Assembly (NCBI GenBank): GCA_045124055.1 | Contig: JBGVKZ010000011.1 | Coordinates: forward strand, 62,001-126,000 | DNA length: 64,000 nt | DNA from: CALZKI01 sp045124055 | GTDB lineage: Bacteria; Bacillota; Clostridia; Lachnospirales; Lachnospiraceae | Direction of reading: 5' to 3' | Shown: positions 28,207-35,844 of the stretch, piece after piece | Position numbering within the stretch: position 1 is the stretch's first letter | How the letters are laid out: each line of letters begins with the position of its first letter | Notes under the pieces: model-generated | Told to the model about the DNA's origin: nothing | Databases searched by the model: none | The model's input: the letters and a program-made list of their open reading frames with translations, nothing else | Program-made: the position numbers and the translations under genes

Positions 28207-29328
28207 ATGAAGGTACTGGTTACGGGGGCAAAAGGCTTTATTGGAAAAAACTTAATCACAGAACTGGAACGCAGAGAGAATGTTACAGTATTACCTTTTG
28301 ACATTGATTCGCCCATAGAATTATTGGATAAATACTGTGAAGAATGTGATTTTGTATTCAATCTGGCGGGAGTCAATCGCCCTGAGAATGTGGAAGAATT
28401 TATGGAAGGGAATTTCGGTTTTGCCACTACTTTAATCGAAACTTTAAAAAAGTACAAAAATACTTGTCCGATTATGAATTCCTCCAGTATTCAGGCTGCC
28501 CTTGAAAATCCTTATGGAAAAAGCAAAAAAGCTGGTGAGGATATGCTTTTTGCTTATGGTAAAGAAGTAGGAGCTGAGGTCTATATTTACCGTTTCCCAA
28601 ATGTATTTGGTAAATGGTGCAGACCAAATTATAACAGTGCGGTGGCAACTTTTTGTTACAATATTGCTCATGATTTACCAATTCATGTAAATGACCGAAG
28701 TACATTGATGCATTTGGTGTATATCGATGATGTGGTAGAGGAGCTGCTGCAGGCTCTTGATAGACACCCACACGTCAATTCTGATGGATATTGTTTTGTG
28801 AAAACGGTACACGATGTTACTTTAGGCGAAATCGTGAACTTATTATATAGCTTTAAGGAAAGCAGAACGAATCTGGTGGTGCCAGATATGACACCTGACA
28901 GCTTTGAGAAAAAGCTTTATAGCACATATTTAAGTTATCTGCCAACGGATAAGTTTTCTTATCCCCTTGTGATGCACGAAGATGAAAGAGGCAGTTTTAC
29001 AGAAATTTTAAAGAGTGTTAACGCAGGTCAGGTTTCTATTAATATTTCCAAACCCGGTATTGTAAAGGGAAATCATTGGCATCACACGAAAAATGAAAAA
29101 TTTATCGTGGTAAGTGGAAAAGGGGCAATTCGATTCCGCAAACACGGTAGTGAAGAAATTATTGAATATAAGGTTAGTAGTGATAACTTAGAGGTTGTGG
29201 ATATCCCCACAGGCTACACCCACTCGATTATTAATGAAGGCGACACTGATATGGTGACGCTTATGTGGTGTAATGAATGTTTTAACCCGGGGAAACCGGA
29301 TACTATCTATGAAAAAGTAGACAATTAG
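28207..29328 (+). CDS. capF: CapF: bifunctional 3-epimerase/4-reductase for UDP-N-acetyl-L-fucosamine synthesis
   Basis: A 373-residue two-domain enzyme. The N-terminal SDR domain (about 1-245) starts MKVLVTGAKGFIGKNL and has NPYGKSKKAGEDML with the YxxxK pair. The C-terminal cupin (about 255-373) has GNHWHHTKNEKFIVVSGKG, the metal-binding histidines. In Staphylococcus aureus CapF, the cupin epimerises C3 and the SDR domain reduces C4 to give UDP-2-acetamido-2,6-dideoxy-L-talose. Start 28207 is preferred over ATG 28201 because AGGAG at 28195-28199 needs that spacing. It directly follows capE. Confidence 0.92.
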   Translation: MKVLVTGAKGFIGKNLITELERRENVTVLPFDIDSPIELLDKYCEECDFVFNLAGVNRPENVEEFMEGNFGFATTLIETLKKYKNTCPIMNSSSIQAALENPYGKSKKAGEDMLFAYGKEVGAEVYIYRFPNVFGKWCRPNYNSAVATFCYNIAHDLPIHVNDRSTLMHLVYIDDVVEELLQALDRHPHVNSDGYCFVKTVHDVTLGEIVNLLYSFKESRTNLVVPDMTPDSFEKKLYSTYLSYLPTDKFSYPLVMHEDERGSFTEILKSVNAGQVSINISKPGIVKGNHWHHTKNEKFIVVSGKGAIRFRKHGSEEIIEYKVSSDNLEVVDIPTGYTHSIINEGDTDMVTLMWCNECFNPGKPDTIYEKVDN

Positions 29329-29359
29329 GAAGAAAAACAAGGAAAAGAACTAGGGGAGA

Positions 29360-30367
29360 ATGAACAGTGTGAATACGATATTTTCAAAAAAGATGCGGAC
29401 AATCAGTTTTGTAAGTGCATTATTGGTAATGTTCATTCACGCATATAATATTGCCGTATATGATGTGCAAAGCGAAATAATTTATTGGCTGGAAGAAGTG
29501 ATATCCCAGTGTATCGCTCGGTTGGCAGTTCCATTTTTCTTTATGCAAAGTGCCTTTTTCTTATATAGAGAAAAAGGGAAAAATGTGTTAGAAGTTTATA
29601 AAACAAGAGTTAAAAGTGTTTTGATTCCGTATTTATTGTGGAACATAATTTATATGTTGATGTTTACCCTATTAAAGCATATGTCCCTGTCTAATTTTGG
29701 TATGGATAAAATTACAGTAAGAAATATTATAAAAGGTATTTTCTTATACGAGTACAATTATTCTTACTGGTTTATGTATTATTTGTTAATTTTTATTATG
29801 CTATATCCAGTTATTCGATATATTATTGGAAGAAGCAAAGTGATTGCAATAGGAATTGTAGGGGTACTTTTTCTATTATATTGGAATGGCTATCCTTTTT
29901 TAGAGAGTGCTATTTATTATTATATAGGTGCTCTTTTGGGGTACTATTTTGATGAGCAAATACAAAATACAGTATTTATGACAGGAAAGCAGAGAGGAAT
30001 CCTAAATAGTATTTTGGGGATAGCAGCGATAAGCTTATTTTTTGTTGTTAATGTGTTGCAGTTTCAAGAAATGTCTCTTATCAGAAACATTGTGATGGTT
30101 GCACTATTCTTTGGTCTTATAAATGGAGATATTGGGATAAAGCCGATATTTTTGGAAATGTCGTTTATGTTATATTCGTTGCACCCACTTGTTTTAGAAG
30201 CGATAGAGAAACTGATATATATCTTCTTGCCCCATAATAATGTATTTGCCGTGGTGGATTATTTTATAGCACCGATGATTACTATGGGAATGGTATTTGG
30301 TGTAGCTATCCTTATGAAAAAGGCAGCACCATGGTTATACAAATGTTTAAATGGTCAAAGAAGGTAG
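29360..30367 (+). CDS. Acyltransferase family 3 membrane protein
   Basis: A 335-residue protein with about ten hydrophobic segments. The N-terminal MRTISFVSALLVMFIHAYNI carries the family His, and RLAVPFFFMQSAFFLY takes the place of the usual PFFFxxSGY motif with the glycine changed. RBS AGGGGAG is only 1 base before ATG 29360, so GTG 29369 may be the real start. It is inserted between capF and capG, which are adjacent in S. aureus cap loci. Likely role: O-acylation of the glycan, possibly of the L-FucNAc residue (inference). Confidence 0.78.
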   Translation: MNSVNTIFSKKMRTISFVSALLVMFIHAYNIAVYDVQSEIIYWLEEVISQCIARLAVPFFFMQSAFFLYREKGKNVLEVYKTRVKSVLIPYLLWNIIYMLMFTLLKHMSLSNFGMDKITVRNIIKGIFLYEYNYSYWFMYYLLIFIMLYPVIRYIIGRSKVIAIGIVGVLFLLYWNGYPFLESAIYYYIGALLGYYFDEQIQNTVFMTGKQRGILNSILGIAAISLFFVVNVLQFQEMSLIRNIVMVALFFGLINGDIGIKPIFLEMSFMLYSLHPLVLEAIEKLIYIFLPHNNVFAVVDYFIAPMITMGMVFGVAILMKKAAPWLYKCLNGQRR

Positions 30368-30388
30368 GCAAAAGAAAGGGAAAATACT

Positions 30389-31534
30389 ATGAAAAAATTA
30401 AAGGTTATGACAGTAATCGGTACAAGACCTGAAATTATCAGACTATCTGAGGTAATTAAAAAATGTGATAAATATTTTGACCAGATTTTGGTGCATACAG
30501 GACAAAACTATGATTATACTTTGAACCAAATCTTTTTTGAGGATTTAGGGTTAAGACAGCCAGATTACTATTTAGATGCGGTAGGTAGTGACCTGGGCGA
30601 AACGATTGGAAATATTATTGCGAAAAGTTACAAACTTATATCAGAGTTGAAACCGGACGCTTTCTTAGTACTTGGAGATACAAATTCTGCCCTTGCGGCT
30701 ATTTCAGCAAAGAGACTGAAAGTGCCGATTTTCCATATGGAAGCCGGCAACAGATGTTTTGATGAGAATCTTCCAGAAGAAACTAATCGTCGAATTGTAG
30801 ACCACATTTCTGACGTAAATTTATGTTATAGTGAGCATGCCAGAAGATATTTGAATGCAGAAGGTACCGCAAAGGAACGTACCTATGTAACAGGTTCACC
30901 TATGGCAGAAGTATTATCTGCCAATATGGAAAAAATTAAGGCAAGTAATGTTCTTGAAAAATTAGGACTTGAAAAAGGAAAATATATTCTTTTATCTGCT
31001 CATAGAGAAGAAAATATTGATAATGAAAAGAACTTTTTTGCACTTATGGAAGCGGTGAATCAGATGGCAGAGACCTACCAGATGCCAATTATTTATAGTA
31101 CACACCCAAGAAGCAAAAAATTTATTGAACTAAGAAACTTTCAATTTCACCCACTTGTAAGAAGTTTAGAACCATTTGGTTTTTCAGATTATAATCATTT
31201 GCAGATGAATGCTTTTTGTGTTGTTTCAGATAGTGGAACTTTGCCGGAAGAAGCATCTTATTTTAATACAAAGGGTTATCCATTTCCAGCGGTATGTATT
31301 CGTACATCAACAGAGAGACCGGAGGCCATTGATAAAGGAAACTTTATTTTAGGAAGTATTGCCACGGATTATGTTTTGCAGGCAGTAGATATGGCAACGG
31401 CTATGAATGAAGAAGGAGACTTTGGTGAGAGTGTTCCGAATTATGTGGACGAAAATGTCAGCACAAAGGTTGTAAAGATTATTCAAAGTTATACAGGAAT
31501 CGTGAATAAAATGGTTTGGAGAAAAGACTCATAA
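30389..31534 (+). CDS. capG: CapG: UDP-N-acetylglucosamine 2-epimerase family enzyme (UDP-L-FucNAc forming)
   Basis: A 381-residue non-hydrolysing 2-epimerase. Motifs: VIGTRPEIIRLSEVI, HTGQNYDYTLNQIFF, VLGDTNSALAA, FHMEAGNRCFDENLPEETNR and SAHREENID. With CapE and CapF present, the expected reaction is 2-epimerisation of UDP-2-acetamido-2,6-dideoxy-L-talose to UDP-N-acetyl-L-fucosamine; WecB-like UDP-ManNAc formation is the alternative. It is the last gene of the polysaccharide locus and is followed by a strong terminator. Confidence 0.9.
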   Translation: MKKLKVMTVIGTRPEIIRLSEVIKKCDKYFDQILVHTGQNYDYTLNQIFFEDLGLRQPDYYLDAVGSDLGETIGNIIAKSYKLISELKPDAFLVLGDTNSALAAISAKRLKVPIFHMEAGNRCFDENLPEETNRRIVDHISDVNLCYSEHARRYLNAEGTAKERTYVTGSPMAEVLSANMEKIKASNVLEKLGLEKGKYILLSAHREENIDNEKNFFALMEAVNQMAETYQMPIIYSTHPRSKKFIELRNFQFHPLVRSLEPFGFSDYNHLQMNAFCVVSDSGTLPEEASYFNTKGYPFPAVCIRTSTERPEAIDKGNFILGSIATDYVLQAVDMATAMNEEGDFGESVPNYVDENVSTKVVKIIQSYTGIVNKMVWRKDS

Positions 31535-31540
31535 ATTTAG

Positions 31541-31580
31541 AAAGGAATCAGATTGTCAGTGGCAATCTGGTTCTTTTTTT
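31541..31580 (+). terminator. Intrinsic terminator ending the polysaccharide operon
   Basis: Stem GAATCAGATTG / CAATCTGGTTC (one G-T pair) with loop TCAGTGG, followed by seven or more T. It closes the operon after capG. Confidence 0.88.
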
Positions 31581-31651
31581 ATCGAACAAGAAGGTATTTT
31601 TTATATAGACACGGCTTTCGACTGGTTTCGACGAAGAAAAATTATAAAAAA

Positions 31652-31660
31652 TGCTATTAT
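31652..31660 (+). promoter_or_regulatory. Possible extended -10 promoter of the HNH/DUF2589 cassette
   Basis: TGCTATTAT matches an extended -10 (TGnTATAAT), 70 bases before the first cassette start. No good -35 is visible at the right spacing, so this is weak. The rest of 31581-31730 is AT-rich and shows no other gene. Confidence 0.3.
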
Positions 31661-31730
31661 ATCTATCATATATGTGTAAGCTTGGACATATATTATATTA
31701 GGGGAATAAAAAACGAAAGGGGCGAGTTAT

Positions 31731-31952
31731 ATGGATACCGAATGGGGCGAATTAGTCGCCGGTAAAAATTTTATCACGGATTTAGGTGACAAAACAGAAA
31801 TAAAAGGACAAGGTGTTGTGTGTCGATATGCTGTTTGGAAGCCGGTTGAATCAGAAGAGAAACACCAAATTGTAGAAGTGGGAAATAATCTGTACGAATT
31901 GAGGGATAAATATCAGGTAAGTGAAGATATGGTAATGAGAATCAGAGCATAA
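31731..31952 (+). CDS. Small protein of unknown function, first gene of HNH/DUF2589 cassette
   Basis: A 73-residue protein with no recognised family. It is acidic and soluble-looking, starts MDTEWGELVAGKNFITDLGD and has no hydrophobic segment. A strong RBS (AAAGGGGCG, about 7 bases before ATG) and tight spacing (11 bases to the HNH start) support it as a real gene. Its place directly upstream of a nuclease gene would suit an inhibitor or adaptor, but nothing in the sequence proves that. Confidence 0.65.
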   Translation: MDTEWGELVAGKNFITDLGDKTEIKGQGVVCRYAVWKPVESEEKHQIVEVGNNLYELRDKYQVSEDMVMRIRA

Positions 31953-31963
31953 GGGGAATGTGT

Positions 31964-32434
31964 ATGGAGAGTTTTGGACAAGGGATATGTTGTAGTGATG
32001 CTGAGCTAATATATGAGTTAAAGAGAAGGGGTTATAACGATGTAGAAATTGAATTTATAATACGAGATGATGACACAGATGAAGATAGAGGAGATTCTAC
32101 ATATAAAGGTAGTTATAGGAATGTTTTTTATCCATCTGGTTTTGCAAATGGCATTTGGAAGGCAATATATGATAGAGATATAGGCCAAGACTGTCCTATT
32201 TGTTATGAACAGCTTAGGCCTGGACAATCGTTTGAAGTTGACCACATAAGAACAGTGGTCGAACACTTTAATTTTGATAAAGGATATACTATGAGTCAGG
32301 CGGAGAGAAGAGAATGGTATAATACTACAGAGAACCTTCAGCTGACACATAAAAAATGTAACCGTAGCAAAAGTGGTAATGGGCATCATTTTGAACAAAG
32401 TAAGGTACAATATGCGATTCAGCATTTTCGTTAA
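31964..32434 (+). CDS. HNH endonuclease domain protein
   Basis: A 156-residue protein. The C-terminal half (about 75-150) is an HNH nuclease: CPICYEQL, then SFEVDHIRTVVEHF (first His), TENLQLTHKKCNRSKSG (Asn, second His, Cys) and GNGHHFE. The zinc ligands appear to be CxxC plus HxxC, where CxxC is more common. The N-terminal half (GICCSDAELIYELKRRGYND to about residue 70) is unrecognised and may target substrate or partner. Start 31964 has AAGGGG 7 bases upstream; ATG 31958 is too close. It is flanked by an unknown small gene and two DUF2589-type genes. Such a nuclease could act on DNA in defence or as a toxin; the function is unknown. Confidence 0.8.
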   Translation: MESFGQGICCSDAELIYELKRRGYNDVEIEFIIRDDDTDEDRGDSTYKGSYRNVFYPSGFANGIWKAIYDRDIGQDCPICYEQLRPGQSFEVDHIRTVVEHFNFDKGYTMSQAERREWYNTTENLQLTHKKCNRSKSGNGHHFEQSKVQYAIQHFR

Positions 32435-32455
32435 TGAATCATAAAAGGGGGAAAT

Positions 32456-32890
32456 ATGGAACAGATTTTATTAAAAGACTTACTTAAAGGTATCAGTAGT
32501 TCTGTACAGGAGGCACAGGATTATATTGATAAAAGTGGAATAGAACAATTCTTTTCCTACTTTCAATCAAATGAAGAAAGTATATCGAAAGAGTATGAAC
32601 CATACATAAGAAATATTATGATACCGGCAGAAGTATCTACAATGCAGAAAAATACAAAGGTAATGGTTCCATTGGTGGCTATGGTACATCACAAAAGAAT
32701 GCTTATGGACGAAGTAACAATTACTTTACATGGAAAGATTATGGAAGGAGAAAAGGAAACGTCTATTATGCTAAATACCAAAGAAAATGATGCAACAGAC
32801 ACAGATGAAATTAAACTGGTATACAAGTGTCTGGATATGACAGAAGGACAGGATAAGGTAGTAAGTGCCTTAGTTAGAAATATTGAGTAG
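32456..32890 (+). CDS. DUF2589-like protein, short form
   Basis: A 144-residue protein of unknown function. The section NIMIPAEVSTMQKNTKVMVPLVAMVHHKRMLMDEVTITLHGKI (about residues 58-102) resembles the core of DUF2589 (a stretch of the type P-L-V/L-x-M/I-V followed by an E-V-T-I strand), and the next gene is a clear DUF2589 member, so the two form a pair. No membrane segment or signal peptide. RBS AAAGGGGGAAAT precedes the ATG. The partner is probably the following gene product. Confidence 0.6.
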   Translation: MEQILLKDLLKGISSSVQEAQDYIDKSGIEQFFSYFQSNEESISKEYEPYIRNIMIPAEVSTMQKNTKVMVPLVAMVHHKRMLMDEVTITLHGKIMEGEKETSIMLNTKENDATDTDEIKLVYKCLDMTEGQDKVVSALVRNIE

Positions 32891-32904
32891 AGGGAGGATT
32901 ACAT

Positions 32905-33531
32905 ATGGAAGAAAAGAATGAAATGATGACGGCACAGGATGGAAAAGAACTAAAAGATCCAAAAGAAGTGGTTTCAGCATTTACGGATTTGCCTATGGGA
33001 TTACTCATTTGCCAGCCATTTTTGGAAATTGCTAAAGGACAGGCAGCACTATGTGATGTGTATTTAGAAACCTTAGCAAAATTAGCATATGATACATCGA
33101 AAGAAGGTAAGGATAAAAAGACCAGAGTTCTCAGCTTTGAATATACAAAACCTGTTGTGGATAAAACAAGTGGACAATTGCAGGATAAGACATACACTAT
33201 CAATGCACCACTGTTATCCTTGGTACCGGTTCCGGCCTTTTTTATGGAAGAAGCCACAGTTTCGTTCTCAATGGATGTAAATGTTTCTACCTCGGATACA
33301 AGTGTAAATAAGGAAGAAGCATCTATGGGACTCTCCTCTAGCTTCTGGGGTGTAAAAGCGACAATGAATGGCAAAGTATCTTCCGATAGTACAAAGAGCA
33401 GACAGACAAGTACGGCTGCAAAATATAATATATTTGCCCGTGCAACACAGAAGGAACCGGCAGAAGGTATGGCAAAACTCACCAGTTTGCTAGCTTCTAC
33501 CATTGAACCAATTGAAGCCGGTGGAAAATAA
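32905..33531 (+). CDS. DUF2589 domain protein
   Basis: A 208-residue protein recognised as DUF2589 from its order of features: a helix FLEIAKGQAALCDVYLETLA, the core INAPLLSLVPVPAFFMEEAT with VSFSMDVNV, a polar serine-rich stretch (SSDSTKSRQTSTAAKYNIFA) and the C-terminal ARATQKEPAEGMAKLTSLL. The family's function is not known to me. No signal peptide or membrane helix. RBS GAGGGAGG lies about 9 bases upstream. It is the last gene of the cassette; a 15-bp direct repeat and the nagB promoter follow. Confidence 0.75.
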   Translation: MEEKNEMMTAQDGKELKDPKEVVSAFTDLPMGLLICQPFLEIAKGQAALCDVYLETLAKLAYDTSKEGKDKKTRVLSFEYTKPVVDKTSGQLQDKTYTINAPLLSLVPVPAFFMEEATVSFSMDVNVSTSDTSVNKEEASMGLSSSFWGVKATMNGKVSSDSTKSRQTSTAAKYNIFARATQKEPAEGMAKLTSLLASTIEPIEAGGK

Positions 33532-33545
33532 TATTGTAAAGATAC

Positions 33546-33580
33546 AAAATAAAAATATAAAATATAAAATAAAAATATAA
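33546..33580. repeat. Tandem AT repeat, 15 bp twice
   Basis: AAAATAAAAATATAA occurs at 33546-33560 and 33566-33580, separated by AATAT (period 20). It lies between the DUF2589 gene and nagB. It is followed by the palindrome CTTTCGAAAG (33591-33600) flanked by TGATTG on both sides, which could be an operator. Confidence 0.75.
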
Positions 33581-33603
33581 TGATTGTGGCCTTTCGAAAG
33601 TGA

Positions 33604-33632
33604 TTGAATAAGAAAATAAAGTGTAGTAAAAT
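33604..33632 (+). promoter_or_regulatory. SigA-type promoter of nagB
   Basis: TTGAAT (33604-33609), 17 bases, TAAAAT (33627-33632), 37 bases before the nagB start. Confidence 0.72.
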
Positions 33633-33669
33633 ATATCTTGATGTAAATCATTTTTGGGAGGCTACGATT

Positions 33670-34398
33670 ATGAGAGTTATTAGAGCAAAAGACTATAATG
33701 ATATGAGTAGAAAGGCAGCGAACATTATTGCAGCTCAGGTTCAGATGAAACCGGATTGTGTGTTAGGGCTTGCAACAGGTTCTACACCGATTGGTACATA
33801 CAAAGAATTGGTAGCTGCTTATGAAAATGGAGACCTTGATTTTTCGGAAGTGACCAGTGTAAATCTTGATGAATACAAGGGTATTACAAGAGAAAATGAC
33901 CAAAGCTATTATTATTTTATGAATGACAATTTGTTTAGTCACGTAAACATTTGTAAAGAAAGAACACATCTTCCAAATGGTATGGAGCCAGACAGTGAAA
34001 AGGCTTGTAAGGAATACAATGAAGTAATTCATTCTGTTGGTGGTATTGATTTACAGTTATTAGGACTTGGTCATAACGGACATATCGGTTTTAATGAACC
34101 AGCTGATTGTTTTTCATTAGAAACAAATTGTGTAGATTTAACAGAATCTACAATTAATGCCAATAAACGTTTCTTTGCATCTTACGATGACGTACCAAAA
34201 CAGGCATACACAATGGGTATTAAGACAATTATGCAGGCAAAAAAGGTTTTAGTGGTTGTAAGTGGTGAAGATAAAGCAAAAATTGTAAAAGAGGCTTTCT
34301 TTGGTCCGGTAACTCCAAAAGTACCAGCTTCTATTTTGCAGTTACATAAAGATGTTGTAGTTATTGCTGATGAAGCGGCATTATCATTAGTAAAATAA
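33670..34398 (+). CDS. nagB: Glucosamine-6-phosphate deaminase
   Basis: A 242-residue enzyme that converts glucosamine-6-phosphate to fructose-6-phosphate and ammonia, in the cytoplasm. Motifs: LGLATGSTPIGTYKELV (phosphate loop), SVNLDEYKGI (with the catalytic Asp) and LGLGHNGHIGFNEPAD (catalytic His and Glu). The ATG at 33670 with GGGAGG 7 bases upstream gives the standard Firmicutes NagB length; an upstream in-frame extension has no ribosome site and overlaps the promoter. It is cotranscribed with the PseC-like gene 21 bases downstream. No nagA is nearby. Its ammonia release links it to the nitrogen genes to the right. Confidence 0.95.
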   Translation: MRVIRAKDYNDMSRKAANIIAAQVQMKPDCVLGLATGSTPIGTYKELVAAYENGDLDFSEVTSVNLDEYKGITRENDQSYYYFMNDNLFSHVNICKERTHLPNGMEPDSEKACKEYNEVIHSVGGIDLQLLGLGHNGHIGFNEPADCFSLETNCVDLTESTINANKRFFASYDDVPKQAYTMGIKTIMQAKKVLVVVSGEDKAKIVKEAFFGPVTPKVPASILQLHKDVVVIADEAALSLVK

Positions 34399-34419
34399 AA
34401 AAGACAGTAGGGATTTGTT

Positions 34420-35613
34420 ATGGAACAATTAGCGATTTTTGGTGGCTCGCCAGTGCGTGAAACCCCAATTTATTATGGAAGACAATTTATTGACCAGGAC
34501 GATATTGATGCGGTGGTAGAAACCCTGAAAAGTGATTTGATTACTTGTGGTCCAAAAGTAGAAGAATTGGAACGTAAGTTATGTGAAATTACAGAAGCAA
34601 AGTACGCGGTAGTGCTTTCTAATGGTACAGCGGCACTTCATATTGCGGCTATGGCAGCAGGGATTGGGGAAGGCGATGAAGTAATTGTTAGTTCGATTAC
34701 TTTTGCAGCTTCAGCGAATTGTGTGCTTTATTGTGGTGGAACACCGGTATTTGCAGACATTAATCCTAATACCTACAATATTGACCCGGAATCCGTAAGA
34801 AAGTTAATTACGCCGAAAACAAAGGCGGTGGTAGCTGTTGATTTTACAGGTCAGGCAGTGGAATTAGATGAAATTCGTGCTATCTGTAAGGAACACAATC
34901 TTATTTTGATTGAAGATGCGGCACATTCGCTTGGAACAAAATATAATGGTCAACCAATAGGTAGTATTGCTGATATGACAACCTTTAGTTTTCATCCGGT
35001 AAAAACAGTTACAGGCGGTGAAGGCGGTGCGGTTACAACCAACGATGAAAAATTATACAAAAAATTACGTCTTCTTCGTACTCACGGTATTACCAGAAAT
35101 CAGGACGAAATGGCACATCCAACAGACGACCCTTGGTATCAGGAACAGGTTTGTCTTGGTTACAATTATCGTATGACAGACTTTCAGGCAGCCTTGCTTT
35201 TAAGTCAGTTGAAAAAATTGCCTGCTTTTTCTATGAGAAGAAAAGAAATCGTAGAAATGTATGATGAGGCATTTTTGATGATGCCGGAAATCAAAGTGCA
35301 AAGAGAAATTTTGGAATCTGATACAACAAGGCATTTATATATTATTCGTCTGAATCTTGATGCGTTAACTTGCACAAGACGAGAATTTTTCGATGCATTG
35401 TATGCGGAAAATACTCGACCACAAGTACATTATTTGCCGGTTTACTGGCATTCACATTACGAGAACCTTGGATACAAAAAAGGGCTTTGCCCAAATGCAG
35501 AGAAGTTCTATGATGAGGTTATGAGTATTCCGCTTTATTATTCTTTAACAGACAAAGATGTGCAAGATGTCATTAAAGCAGTGAAAAAAGTGGTTGAATA
35601 TTATAGAAAATAG
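34420..35613 (+). CDS. pseC: PseC-like PLP aminotransferase (UDP-4-amino-4,6-dideoxy-N-acetyl-beta-L-altrosamine transaminase family)
   Basis: A 397-residue sugar aminotransferase of the DegT/DnrJ/EryC1/StrS family. The PLP lysine is in TFSFHPVKTVTGGEGGA, with the cofactor-binding LIEDAAHSLGTKYNG and VLSNGTAALHIAAMA. Overall sequence style, such as LAIFGGSPVRETPIYYGRQF and LGYNYRMTDFQAAL, is that of PseC. PseC acts on the 4-keto sugar made by PseB, and CapE (27154) makes that same 4-keto sugar. No other pse genes are in the window, so the end product is open. It ends at a strong terminator. Confidence 0.82.
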   Translation: MEQLAIFGGSPVRETPIYYGRQFIDQDDIDAVVETLKSDLITCGPKVEELERKLCEITEAKYAVVLSNGTAALHIAAMAAGIGEGDEVIVSSITFAASANCVLYCGGTPVFADINPNTYNIDPESVRKLITPKTKAVVAVDFTGQAVELDEIRAICKEHNLILIEDAAHSLGTKYNGQPIGSIADMTTFSFHPVKTVTGGEGGAVTTNDEKLYKKLRLLRTHGITRNQDEMAHPTDDPWYQEQVCLGYNYRMTDFQAALLLSQLKKLPAFSMRRKEIVEMYDEAFLMMPEIKVQREILESDTTRHLYIIRLNLDALTCTRREFFDALYAENTRPQVHYLPVYWHSHYENLGYKKGLCPNAEKFYDEVMSIPLYYSLTDKDVQDVIKAVKKVVEYYRK

Positions 35614-35631
35614 AGATAAGGATTTTGGAAC

Positions 35632-35670
35632 GGCTCATATGGAAGGTAACTTCCATGTGGGCCTTTTTTA
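35632..35670 (+). terminator. Intrinsic terminator after nagB-pseC
   Basis: 14-pair stem GGCTCATATGGAAG / CTTCCATGTGGGCC with a GTAA tetraloop, followed by seven T. Confidence 0.92.
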
Positions 35671-35765
35671 ATGGAAAAGCCGATAGAATCCCTTGTATTC
35701 CACTCATAAACACTGTAAAATAAGGCGATGCAACCACCGGTTGACAAATTTCCAAGGCAAATTGA

Positions 35766-35794
35766 TTGAAGGAAACTAATAAAAATGATACATT
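35766..35794 (+). promoter_or_regulatory. Probable promoter of the XRE-family membrane regulator
   Basis: TTGAAG (35766-35771), 17 bases, TACATT (35789-35794) with an extended -10 TG. A perfect TTGACA at 35741 has no matching -10. Confidence 0.45.
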
Positions 35795-35844
35795 TTCAGT
35801 AACGAATTTCGGAAGACGTTAATGAAGGAATGAGGAGAAAAAAG

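Noticed and set aside
31553..31765. 70-codon reading frame after the capG terminator
   Set aside because: It starts inside the terminator hairpin, has no ribosome site, a low-complexity Tyr/Arg-rich translation and overlaps the better supported 73-aa gene.
32874..33503. 209-codon minus-strand frame opposite the DUF2589 gene
   Set aside because: It mirrors a recognised family on the plus strand, has no minus-strand ribosome site, and its serine/phenylalanine-rich translation is typical of an antisense shadow.
35741..35746. Perfect TTGACA as -35 for the XRE regulator
   Set aside because: No acceptable -10 lies 16-18 bases downstream; the pair at 35766-35794 fits better.
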